From IMG/VR virus record IMGVR_UViG_3300013005_002372, positions 1-25,647 of that record: a stretch of DNA of 25,647 bases; one strand, given 5' to 3'. Position 1 is the first letter of the stretch. Every line of letters begins with the position of its first letter. A model generated the notes under the pieces. That model ran no database searches and had not been told where the DNA came from. It worked only from the letters and a program-made list of their open reading frames with translations. Source of the stretch: a virus. Of this stretch, positions 15,327-21,756 are shown one piece after another. The position numbers were made by a program, and so were the translations under genes.

Positions 15327-16766
15327 CTAATATACTAATTTGTGACGAATATGTTTTCTTTTAAGTGGCTCTATTTTTATTAACTCGAATTTAGGTTTTG
15401 GTTTCCATGTAGCCAAAACTTCATCAACATGTTTTACAACATTTTTACACATGTTTGAAGCTGACATGCCTGATTCTTCTGATGTAACCCACTCACGAGC
15501 CGCATCACAAACTTCTTTATAGTAATCTGGAGCGTTCATTTTTGTATCATATACATTCTCAATCATTCTAGCTGCGTCTTCAAAATTAGCTCTATCATCA
15601 AATATATAAGGTGTTTGAACTGAACCTTGAATACTTCTATTACTTGGGAATACTGGATAAGCCCATTTTCCTGCTAATTTATAAGTACCATAATGGTTAG
15701 AACAGAACTCAGAATCAAAATCAATCCATTTACCATTCTCATCTTTGAAACGCATTTGGTCTTGCATACCACCTGTAACATTTGCTATAATTGGTTTACC
15801 ACACATCATAGCTTCAGTTAATGATAATCCCCATCCTTCATTTGAACTTAATAATATAGTAGCATCTGATATGTTATAAATTAAATTCATATCATGAGAT
15901 GGAATACGACCGCTTGAGAAATATATTTGACTACATTGTTCTTCTGTAAATAACATATCTCGTACTGCATATAAATCAGTACCATGTTCATCAATAGGTT
16001 GAGTGTGTAATATAAAAGCACATTTATCAGCTTTATCTTTAGGTAATTTATCTAAAAATACTTTAAATGCAGCTAATGTATCTGGAACTGACTTACGTCT
16101 AATATTTCTAGAATTGAACATTAATACAAAATCATATTTTCTATCTCCAAAGATATTTTTTCTAACTTCATCTAATTTAACTTCATCAGTAACAGGATAG
16201 AATATATTTTCATTTATACCATGCGGCACATAACTTAATACTTTACCTTTTACTTTATCACCTAACGCTATTTTATTAATGTTAAGTGTTTGTTTAGATA
16301 TAGCCATTAACCCATCACATGATTCATAAAATGCTTCATTATATAATGGTGCTGGATAGTCATCCCAAATATTAAGATAAATCATAGGTACTTTCCTTCT
16401 AATTTCATTTTCAATTTGGAATAACCAAGTCCAATATCTTGGATCAGTGAAGAACATTATTGTGTCTGGTTTTTCAATTTCTATTAATTGACGAATCAAT
16501 TGAGCATCACCATAACCTGATACAGGATAAATAAAAACGCTAGCATCATTAATATCATTATGACTATTAGTGTCAGCGCTTAAATCTAAACGTTTACCTT
16601 TGTCTGGATGATCAATAGCACCACCTATATTAACCCAATTAAATTTGTGCGATGTGCCTACTACTATTTCTCTAGCTATTGTAGCTATGCCTGAGGTGAA
16701 TCTAATATCATCACTTAGTAATAATATTTTTTTTCTGTCTGCTTGTGGAATGTAACCTTCTTTCAT
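15327..16766 (-). CDS. Family 4-type glycosyltransferase
   Basis: A 479-residue GT-B enzyme. The N-terminus KKILLLSDDIRFTSGIATIA is a nucleotide-fold start with the GIATI acceptor loop. The C-terminal donor loop NEGWGLSLTEAMMCGKPII with E-x7-E spacing and NVTGGMQDQM is diagnostic. Other markers are FVLMFNSRNIRRKSVPDTL and LILHTQP-like strands. It is complete and longer than the 14044 enzyme by a C-terminal extension rich in Lys. It follows the ribbon-helix-helix gene by 15 bases, and its start context is CCGTTATG. Same pathway as its neighbours. Confidence 0.85.
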   Translation of the reverse strand: MKEGYIPQADRKKILLLSDDIRFTSGIATIAREIVVGTSHKFNWVNIGGAIDHPDKGKRLDLSADTNSHNDINDASVFIYPVSGYGDAQLIRQLIEIEKPDTIMFFTDPRYWTWLFQIENEIRRKVPMIYLNIWDDYPAPLYNEAFYESCDGLMAISKQTLNINKIALGDKVKGKVLSYVPHGINENIFYPVTDEVKLDEVRKNIFGDRKYDFVLMFNSRNIRRKSVPDTLAAFKVFLDKLPKDKADKCAFILHTQPIDEHGTDLYAVRDMLFTEEQCSQIYFSSGRIPSHDMNLIYNISDATILLSSNEGWGLSLTEAMMCGKPIIANVTGGMQDQMRFKDENGKWIDFDSEFCSNHYGTYKLAGKWAYPVFPSNRSIQGSVQTPYIFDDRANFEDAARMIENVYDTKMNAPDYYKEVCDAAREWVTSEESGMSASNMCKNVVKHVDEVLATWKPKPKFELIKIEPLKRKHIRHKLVY

Positions 16767-16781
16767 AACGGATTTAATTTT

Positions 16782-16976
16782 TTATTGTTGACTGCCTGAT
16801 AGAGCTAAATTAGTGTGGTTATGTATTTCTTTTCTAAATTCTTCATTAGTTAAGTATGAATGTATACTTCTATCTACTAATTTTTGAAGTGAGAACTTTG
16901 TTCTAACACACATCACTTTAAATTCTTCAAACAAGTCTTCGTTTACTTTTACGCTTGTTAATTTGTTGTCTCCCAT
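16782..16976 (-). CDS. Ribbon-helix-helix DNA-binding protein
   Basis: A 64-residue protein of the Arc/CopG (ribbon-helix-helix) type: an N-terminal beta strand (NKLTSVKVNEDLFEEF), helix 1, a turn (TKFSLQ), helix 2 (KLVDRSIHSYL) and a short polar tail. Dimers insert the strand in the DNA major groove. It heads the glycosylation cassette, directly after an AT-rich gap containing a TATATTTA box, so control of that cassette or of phage promoters is an attractive but unproven role. The size is typical for phage RHH regulators. Confidence 0.72.
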   Translation of the reverse strand: MGDNKLTSVKVNEDLFEEFKVMCVRTKFSLQKLVDRSIHSYLTNEEFRKEIHNHTNLALSGSQQ

Positions 16977-17012
16977 AATAATATATTTTATATATATAAA
17001 TATACGTATTAT

Positions 17013-17954
17013 CTATAAGGCGACATTCTTATCACAAAGTTCTTTATTATTGTTGAAGGGACAGTAAGTGCAAGATTCTTTACTCACTATTTTAGGATGG
17101 TCTTTATTTATCATTTTACCTTCAATATCAAAACATTCAGTTAAGAACATATTGAATTTATCAGCAGCTTGTTTGCGTTTAATCTTACCACTAGGTGGTT
17201 TAAATGAACTAATATAAGGTATAGTAAATGAATCATTTTCCCATATTTTTCTCTTCAATATAAAAAACTCTACCTCAATTTTATCTATATCAATATTATA
17301 TTGTTTAGCAAAGTATTCTTTATATAATAATATTTGAGCTAACTTAATATCATCTTTTTTAGCTTTATCATTCCATCCTGACCTGGATGTTTTGATGTCA
17401 TAGATATAAACTTTATCTAAATCCTTATCATATAATACAAAATCAATATAACCTTTAAGGAATAAATTTTTAGATAGACCTACCATTAAAGGTATTTCAA
17501 TGCCTAATAAAACAACATTACGTGTAGTGAAAAACTGTGAACGATGTTTTTTAAACCATTCAAGTATATTAATTCCATCCTCATAAAACTCTCTCATTTC
17601 ATCTGGATTAGAGAAATGTTGTTTAGTTTTTTCAAACTCAGTTTTATAAATTGATTTAAAACGCTCATTAAACATTCCTACTATATCTTCTCTATCAGCT
17701 GCCGCTCCACTTTGTTCATACATTACTTTTAAATAATGTTGCATTGTTTCATGAACTGCTGTTCCAAATATAGTATAAATTGAAGCTGTGTATGCTGATA
17801 ATCCTTTAAGATAAGCTAGCTCCCATTGGTGAGGACATCTACGCCACATTGAGTATTGAGAGTAGGATACAGTAGACTGATATCTGTAATCAACTTCTTT
17901 AGGTTGATAATTCTTTATTTTAAGTTCAATCTCAGTCAACTTTATCTTTGCCAC
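17013..17954 (-). CDS. PD-(D/E)XK nuclease, Cas4/RecB-like with probable Fe-S cluster
   Basis: A 313-residue nuclease of the RecB/Cas4 branch of the PD-(D/E)XK superfamily. Catalytic residues are H68 (in GTAVHETM), E153, D171 (GYIDFV) and D186-I-K188. Four cysteines, C40 near the N-terminus and C295, C298 and C307 at the end, match the 4Fe-4S arrangement of Cas4 and AddB. Such enzymes act as 5'-3' or end-processing DNA exonucleases in recombination and replication. The start is a GTG at 17954, because no suitable ATG exists before the conserved YSQYSMWRRC segment; it overlaps the upstream gene by 23 bases. Confidence 0.82.
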   Translation of the reverse strand: MAKIKLTEIELKIKNYQPKEVDYRYQSTVSYSQYSMWRRCPHQWELAYLKGLSAYTASIYTIFGTAVHETMQHYLKVMYEQSGAAADREDIVGMFNERFKSIYKTEFEKTKQHFSNPDEMREFYEDGINILEWFKKHRSQFFTTRNVVLLGIEIPLMVGLSKNLFLKGYIDFVLYDKDLDKVYIYDIKTSRSGWNDKAKKDDIKLAQILLYKEYFAKQYNIDIDKIEVEFFILKRKIWENDSFTIPYISSFKPPSGKIKRKQAADKFNMFLTECFDIEGKMINKDHPKIVSKESCTYCPFNNNKELCDKNVAL

Positions 17955-18138
17955 TTATAACTTGTTTTATTTTTTCTAAATATAGGATCGCGTCCATATG
18001 TTCTTGTTTAGCATGTTCAATCCATTCTAATAATGATAGATCTGTTCTGTCTAAATCAACTCCATATTTTGCTTTACCTCGTTCTGAACGTTCTATGAAC
18101 TGTTCAATTATTGATGTTACTACTGAGTCTAATTGCAT
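17932..18138 (-). CDS. Small MazG-like protein
   Basis: A 68-residue all-helical protein with E38-xx-E41 and E46-xx-D49, the two acidic pairs of the MazG/all-alpha NTP pyrophosphatase fold, after the RGKAKYGVDL segment common in phage MazG-like proteins. A full enzyme would hydrolyse (d)NTPs to monophosphates. At this size it is a minimal, possibly dimeric version and activity is uncertain. Its ATG lies four bases after a TATATTTA box, so the transcript may be leaderless. It probably shares a message with the following nuclease. Confidence 0.6.
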   Translation of the reverse strand: MQLDSVVTSIIEQFIERSERGKAKYGVDLDRTDLSLLEWIEHAKQEHMDAILYLEKIKQVISGKDKVD

Positions 18139-18142
18139 AAAT

Positions 18143-18173
18143 TAAATATAGTTAACTTAATGGGGGACGCCAA
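18143..18173 (-). promoter_or_regulatory. Candidate promoter before the MazG-like gene
   Basis: TATATTTA (18150-18143) lies four bases before ATG, with TTG 20 bases upstream (18173-18171) as a Bacteroidota-like -33. The intervening run contains CCCCC but not TTGACC, so it is a diverged member of the class. It overlaps the repeat at 18155-18175. Confidence 0.5.
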
Positions 18174-18175
18174 GT
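18155..18175. repeat. Left half of a long-range inverted repeat
   Basis: Plus strand ACTTAA, then TGGGGG, then ACGCCAAGT (21 bases). It is nearly the reverse complement of the sequence at 18523-18544, with ACTTAA, GGGGACG and CAAGT identical after alignment. In the minus-strand RNA the two copies could pair over about 18 positions and enclose the 18182-18496 gene. Confidence 0.6.
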
Positions 18176-18181
18176 TATATA

Positions 18182-18496
18182 TTAATTGTTATAATCGATC
18201 GTATTGTCTAATTTATTTTTCTTCTTAACATAGTCACGATCAACTATATTAGAGAATTTATCGAATCGTGAGTTAGTATAATTATGTTCCGAGACTAAAC
18301 GATTATCTGTATCTCGAATCATATCATCTAACATACGTTCTATGTTATTACAACGTCCTTCAATTTCTCTCCATAAATTTTCTTTTTGTTCTTCTAATTG
18401 CTTGATTTGTTTTGCTGACTTGATAGTAGCAATTGTGAACCAAACAAGCATCCCAACTACTATCGCAGCTGAAATTCCTAATGTAAATGTTATCAT
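18182..18496 (-). CDS. Membrane-anchored coiled-coil protein
   Basis: A 104-residue protein: one N-terminal membrane span (about residues 4-26, LGISAAIVVGMLVWFTIATI), then a basic/acidic coiled coil (about 30-85, KQIKQLEEQKENLWREIEG) and a polar tail. Topology probably places the coil in the cytoplasm or periplasm. The plan resembles inner-membrane spanin or other phage membrane-associated proteins, but no spanin partner is adjacent, so that is only one option. It starts within the ATGA overlap of the gp62-like gene, and the gene lies between two inverted-repeat copies. Confidence 0.65.
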   Translation of the reverse strand: MITFTLGISAAIVVGMLVWFTIATIKSAKQIKQLEEQKENLWREIEGRCNNIERMLDDMIRDTDNRLVSEHNYTNSRFDKFSNIVDRDYVKKKNKLDNTIDYNN

Positions 18497-18900
18497 ATTT
18501 TGTTTTTCCTTTTTTTATTTGTACTTGACGTCCCCACGTTAAGTATTGTTTTAAGTTTTTCATCTGTTAAGGCTGATATACATTCCTTAGCTTCTCTAGT
18601 ACTAATCTTATAGTAATCAGCTACCTTACTTAGTATTTCCTTATCCCATTTGTTGCTAGGTTTAATATATCTAAAGAATGTTTTCTTTTTAGGTAACACA
18701 TCACAATAGAAATTATAAACATGTCTACGAGACGCATTAGGGTAACGTTGGATCATATTAACTACTTCAATATAAGTAGGATCCATACTTACAAAACGAT
18801 GAATCATATAGATATTAAATACCTCTTTATCTTCGTCTGTAAAACTATTCCAAGGACGTTTACTAAATGTTATCTCGTTTAGCCAATCAAATAGATTCAT
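18493..18900 (-). CDS. 62: Probable clamp-loader small subunit (gp62-like)
   Basis: A 135-residue, mainly helical protein. The start NLFDWLNEITFSKRPW and the later LPKKKTFFRYIKP resemble, from memory, the clamp-loader A subunit (gp62) of marine T4-like phages. T4's own gp62 is longer (about 187 residues). gp62 binds the gp44 ATPase tetramer and loads the sliding clamp gp45 on DNA. Supporting context: it lies two genes downstream of the gp44-like gene in one overlapping operon. The basic tail (TNKKRKNK) may contact DNA. A recombination or structural alternative cannot be excluded without a profile search. Confidence 0.65.
   Translation of the reverse strand: MNLFDWLNEITFSKRPWNSFTDEDKEVFNIYMIHRFVSMDPTYIEVVNMIQRYPNASRRHVYNFYCDVLPKKKTFFRYIKPSNKWDKEILSKVADYYKISTREAKECISALTDEKLKTILNVGTSSTNKKRKNKI
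18523..18544. repeat. Right half of a long-range inverted repeat
   Basis: Plus strand ACTTGACGT, CCCC, ACGTTAAGT: a nearly perfect hairpin (8 of 9 stem pairs, CCCC loop) inside the C-terminal codons of the gp62-like gene, and the partner of the repeat at 18155-18175. Confidence 0.6.
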
Positions 18901-19132
18901 TGTTATCTAAATTTTTAAGTGGTTCAGGTAAAAACTCTTCATTAACATGTCCACATGCAGAGCATGAGAATACAGGTAATGGAATAAGAGCATCTTGTGC
19001 TGTACCTGCTAGAAATTTGTTTGCTTTTCTAAGCATAAGACCTTCTTGGAAAACTGTTTTACCACACTCATCACAAGTAATGGGAGTTGTTTTCTTTAGG
19101 TCAATGTTTAATTTTACTTGTTCTTGACTCAT
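18887..19132 (-). CDS. Zinc-ribbon protein in the clamp-loader operon
   Basis: An 81-residue protein with two CxxC knuckles: CDECG (about 20-24) and CSACGHVNEEF (about 56-66). The segment between them, FQEGLMLRKANKFLAG, is well ordered in appearance. Four cysteines would bind one zinc. From memory, a very similar zinc-ribbon protein recurs beside clamp-loader genes in marine T4-like phages, so it may be a replication-associated accessory. The gene overlaps gp62-like by 14 bases and the upstream gene by ATGA. Confidence 0.75.
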   Translation of the reverse strand: MSQEQVKLNIDLKKTTPITCDECGKTVFQEGLMLRKANKFLAGTAQDALIPLPVFSCSACGHVNEEFLPEPLKNLDNNESI

Positions 19133-19797
19133 ATTTTGTTTTTTGTATAAATGTTTAAAGATATATTTCCGTTATCATTTTTATAACTCATAATAGTTAA
19201 TACACCTGATGAATGTTCATCCAACCAATTTTCCAATTCTTCAGTATTAGAATTTATATGTTTACAATACGCGTTTAAAATAGGTATTAAACCTGATAAT
19301 GGTTCAAATATTACAAAATGTGTAATACCATCTTTTCTCCAACCTGCTTTAAAATAAGTATCTACTGATGGTATAATTAATCCTGTTTTATTAAGTATAT
19401 CACCTGCTAATTCTTTAGCTGTATCATTAATATCATCTAATAGATATTCATATTCTTTATCTTTAACTTCATCATATGAAATGATATTTGATGACTCACC
19501 TGGTTCTCTAACTTCAAAATATATTTCCTTATCTCCATCTGTGTAGCCAAAGAATATCATATGGATCATATCTTCATATTGGTCATATATTTTATTAATA
19601 AACTCTGTTACTTTATCTATATTATCAAAAGTTTCATTTGCTAAGTCTATTAATGTTTGTCTATCTACTTTTTTAAAACTAACATTAATCTTATCTGTAG
19701 TGATATTTTCATCTGTTATTTTACATGCTTGCTCAGTGACAAATTCTATGTCACCACAGATGTCTTTAAAATTGTTTACAAAATCTATTTTACTCAT
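19129..19797 (-). CDS. Hypothetical protein between clamp-loader subunits
   Basis: A 222-residue acidic protein with alternating helices and strands. Landmarks are YEDMIHMIFFGYTDGDKEIYFEV, a helical acidic segment EYEYLLDDINDTAKELAG and YFKAGWRKDGITHFVIF. No nuclease, polymerase or RegA-like motif is recognised. It is joined by ATGA overlaps to both gp44-like and the zinc-ribbon gene, so it is expected to be made in step with the replication proteins. Possible roles are a replication accessory or inhibitor of host functions; nothing distinguishes these. Confidence 0.65.
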   Translation of the reverse strand: MSKIDFVNNFKDICGDIEFVTEQACKITDENITTDKINVSFKKVDRQTLIDLANETFDNIDKVTEFINKIYDQYEDMIHMIFFGYTDGDKEIYFEVREPGESSNIISYDEVKDKEYEYLLDDINDTAKELAGDILNKTGLIIPSVDTYFKAGWRKDGITHFVIFEPLSGLIPILNAYCKHINSNTEELENWLDEHSSGVLTIMSYKNDNGNISLNIYTKNKI

Positions 19798-20678
19798 GTG
19801 TTTAATAATTTAGCTACACAACCCATAAAACATATTTCTTTATCAGGTATAGTAGTTGAATGGAATAAATATTCTTCTATTATTATAGTTGCCTCAGGTG
19901 ATGAAAAATCATTATGTAATGACTTATATAAACCTGTAAAATCATTTATATCATTATTAGCTATAATTTGTCTAATAGCATTAAACGATGTTTTCTTTTT
20001 AGATTTAGCCTCACTAACTATTTGTTCTACATAATTGCCATCAGTAATTTTCTTAACTACTAATTTACCTCCAATAGATAAACCCTGAATTAAACTTAAT
20101 GCTCGTCTAATATCAGGATATGTTTTCTTAACTATTTCAACTACATCTTTAATATCATACTCTACTTGTTCTGTTTCAAGTACTTCTTTTAAACGCTTAG
20201 CTATTGTTTTAGGCTCAGGAGAGTTTAATGCGAATACAGTTAATCTAGACTGTAATGGATCAGTAATACGTTCTACAAAGTTACAAGTAAATATAAACCT
20301 AGTAGTTAAACTAAATGATTCAATAACATTTCTAAGTGCTGCTTGAGCATTTATAGTTAAAAAATCAGCTTCATCTAATATAACAACTTTAAGTGGTTTA
20401 AATGTAGCACCTGAAGCAAATTGTTTTACTTTATCTCTAATTGTATCAATACCATTCTCATCAGAACAGTTTAAGTAAATAAAATCACAATTAATGTTTT
20501 TTACTATTAACTTAGCTGCTGTAGTTTTACCTGTGCCTGGAGGACCATAAAGTAATAAGTTAGGGAAATCGTTTTTACTAATCCATTCTTCTAGACTAGA
20601 TATAAAATCATTATTACCTAAATAACCTTCTAATATATCGGGTCTATATTTCTCAACCCATAATGTATGTTTACTCAT
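19794..20678 (-). CDS. 44: Sliding-clamp loader ATPase (gp44-like, RFC/DnaX-type AAA+)
   Basis: A 294-residue AAA+ ATPase. Walker A GPPGTGKT at 45-52, Walker B VVILDEAD at 98-105, sensor-1 IFTCN near 130 and an SRL in place of the SRC motif near 144. The N-terminus KYRPDILEGYLGN is the RFC-box start found in replication-factor-C small subunits and phage gp44. With a gp62-like partner it would load the ring clamp onto primer-template DNA. Length (T4 gp44 is about 319) and motifs fit a functional enzyme. The ATG forms ATGA with the upstream gene; transcription is presumably from P5. Confidence 0.88.
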   Translation of the reverse strand: MSKHTLWVEKYRPDILEGYLGNNDFISSLEEWISKNDFPNLLLYGPPGTGKTTAAKLIVKNINCDFIYLNCSDENGIDTIRDKVKQFASGATFKPLKVVILDEADFLTINAQAALRNVIESFSLTTRFIFTCNFVERITDPLQSRLTVFALNSPEPKTIAKRLKEVLETEQVEYDIKDVVEIVKKTYPDIRRALSLIQGLSIGGKLVVKKITDGNYVEQIVSEAKSKKKTSFNAIRQIIANNDINDFTGLYKSLHNDFSSPEATIIIEEYLFHSTTIPDKEICFMGCVAKLLNT

Positions 20679-20923
20679 ATATAATCTAATATAACTTCAA
20701 TATCTTTAGGAGCCAAAAATTTTATCATTCTCATTTTATTAGGATGATCTAAAGGTTTAGCCTCGGTTTCGTCTTGCGTCCATATAAGCTGTCCACCGTT
20801 GGCTAATCCTTTAAAGTATCCATAGTCACTATAGACTATAAACCAATCTCGTTTCTCGTTCTTTTTCTTAGATTTACGCTGTCCAGACATAGTATAACAT
20901 TCTGAATCCAAAATATAATACAT
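20675..20923 (-). CDS. Hypothetical small protein
   Basis: An 82-residue basic-then-acidic protein with a polybasic patch (SGQRKSKKKNEKRDW, about 13-27) and an aromatic segment DWFIVYSDYGYFKGL. It may bind nucleic acid. Two starts are possible: the ATG at 20923 (context TTAGGTTATG), used here, and an internal ATG at 20890 giving a 71-residue product. The longer version overlaps the 20874-20984 membrane gene in another frame by 50 bases. No function is recognised. Confidence 0.6.
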   Translation of the reverse strand: MYYILDSECYTMSGQRKSKKKNEKRDWFIVYSDYGYFKGLANGGQLIWTQDETEAKPLDHPNKMRMIKFLAPKDIEVILDYI

Positions 20924-20984
20924 AACCTAAAAATGAAAGTATAACTACATTAGTTATAAATTCTAGCCATTTAAATTTTTTCAT
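20874..20984 (-). CDS. Tiny 36-residue membrane protein
   Basis: An open frame of 36 codons starting at the ATG at 20984, four bases after TAAAA in a leader that follows the metallophosphoesterase stop by six bases. The product is a basic start (KKFKW), a hydrophobic stretch of about 22 residues (ITNVVILSFLGYVLYFGF) and a short tail, a classic single-span miniprotein. Its end overlaps the following gene in a different frame. It matches no known family; roles such as membrane anchor or holin-like are only possible. Confidence 0.55.
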   Translation of the reverse strand: MKKFKWLEFITNVVILSFLGYVLYFGFRMLYYVWTA

Positions 20985-20990
20985 ATAATT

Positions 20991-21725
20991 TTATTTAATT
21001 AATACTTCTCCATCTAATAATTCTATTTCCCAAGGCATATTTGTTGGATCATAACTTAAAGTACAAATACTAGCGTTAACATAAGTTGTATGCTCATCAT
21101 AATCAGTATCATGTCCTTCATGAATATGTCCTGATATGTGAAGTTTAGGTTTAATAAAGTTAATTGCTTTTCTTAAATCTTCACATCCAACATATTGTCT
21201 ATCATAAACTGTAAAGTCTAATTTATAAGCTACAGGACCATGAGTGACAACTATATCAGTATCTGTTGGAATTGCTTCCCATACTTCTTTAATTTCATCT
21301 CCTCTATACTTATTAAACGCCCATCTGTCACCATGAAACCAAGGTGTGATAGGTGAACCCCAAATATTAATACCGTTTATATTAATTGAGCTGTTTTCAA
21401 GATAATGTATATTGCCACTAGATTGGATATTAGATAAAATATCAACCACCCACGTCGGTTTAGTTTTTTGATTATTTTCATAGTTAAATTTTGGATCGAA
21501 TGAACGATCGTGATTACCAGCAATAAACACTACTCCATAAGTGTAGTTAGGTGCTACCATTTGTAACCACTCAATAAAGTCTTCCACTTCACCTTTTTTA
21601 CCTGTACTTGAAAAATCACCAGCATGGATAAGTAAATCACCATAAGGTAAATTATTAGGGAAATTAGCGTTACTAGTTAAACGCTCATGAAAACCATGAG
21701 TATCTGATATTGCTACTATTTTCAT
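20991..21725 (-). CDS. Calcineurin-like metallophosphoesterase
   Basis: A 244-residue metal-dependent phosphoesterase. All family motifs are present: D8-x-H10 (AISDTHGF), GD near residue 37 (IHAGDF), GNHD (FIAGNHDRSF), H in VVTHGPV and GHIHEGH near the end. These coordinate two metals and could hydrolyse a phosphodiester or phosphate; the substrate is not predictable from sequence. The ATG lies four bases after the P5 TATATTTA box, predicting a leaderless transcript that continues through the clamp-loader genes. The residues appear intact. Confidence 0.88.
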   Translation of the reverse strand: MKIVAISDTHGFHERLTSNANFPNNLPYGDLLIHAGDFSSTGKKGEVEDFIEWLQMVAPNYTYGVVFIAGNHDRSFDPKFNYENNQKTKPTWVVDILSNIQSSGNIHYLENSSININGINIWGSPITPWFHGDRWAFNKYRGDEIKEVWEAIPTDTDIVVTHGPVAYKLDFTVYDRQYVGCEDLRKAINFIKPKLHISGHIHEGHDTDYDEHTTYVNASICTLSYDPTNMPWEIELLDGEVLIK

Positions 21726-21729
21726 ATAT

Positions 21730-21756
21730 TAAATATATTATTGTTTCCCCGGTCAA
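21730..21756 (-). promoter_or_regulatory. Promoter P5 (TTGACC-N13-TATATTTA)
   Basis: Minus strand TTGACC (21756-21751), a 13-base spacer beginning GGGG, TATATTTA (21737-21730), then ATAT and the ATG of the metallophosphoesterase gene. The upstream gene's TAA directly abuts TTGACC. It is the probable promoter for the replication operon. Confidence 0.72.

Noticed and set aside
7722-16766. Host-derived surface-polysaccharide locus rather than phage
   Set aside because: The cassette is bounded on both sides by phage-type genes in the same orientation and shares their start context and AT-rich composition, and no flanking mobile element or host gene was seen.
17013-17954. CRISPR-associated Cas4 with an array nearby
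   Set aside because: No direct repeats with spacers and no other cas genes are visible; phage recombination nucleases share this architecture.
18360-18563. 67-codon minus-strand frame across the gp62-like and membrane-coil genes
   Set aside because: It overlaps two better supported genes in another frame and has no leader or homology.
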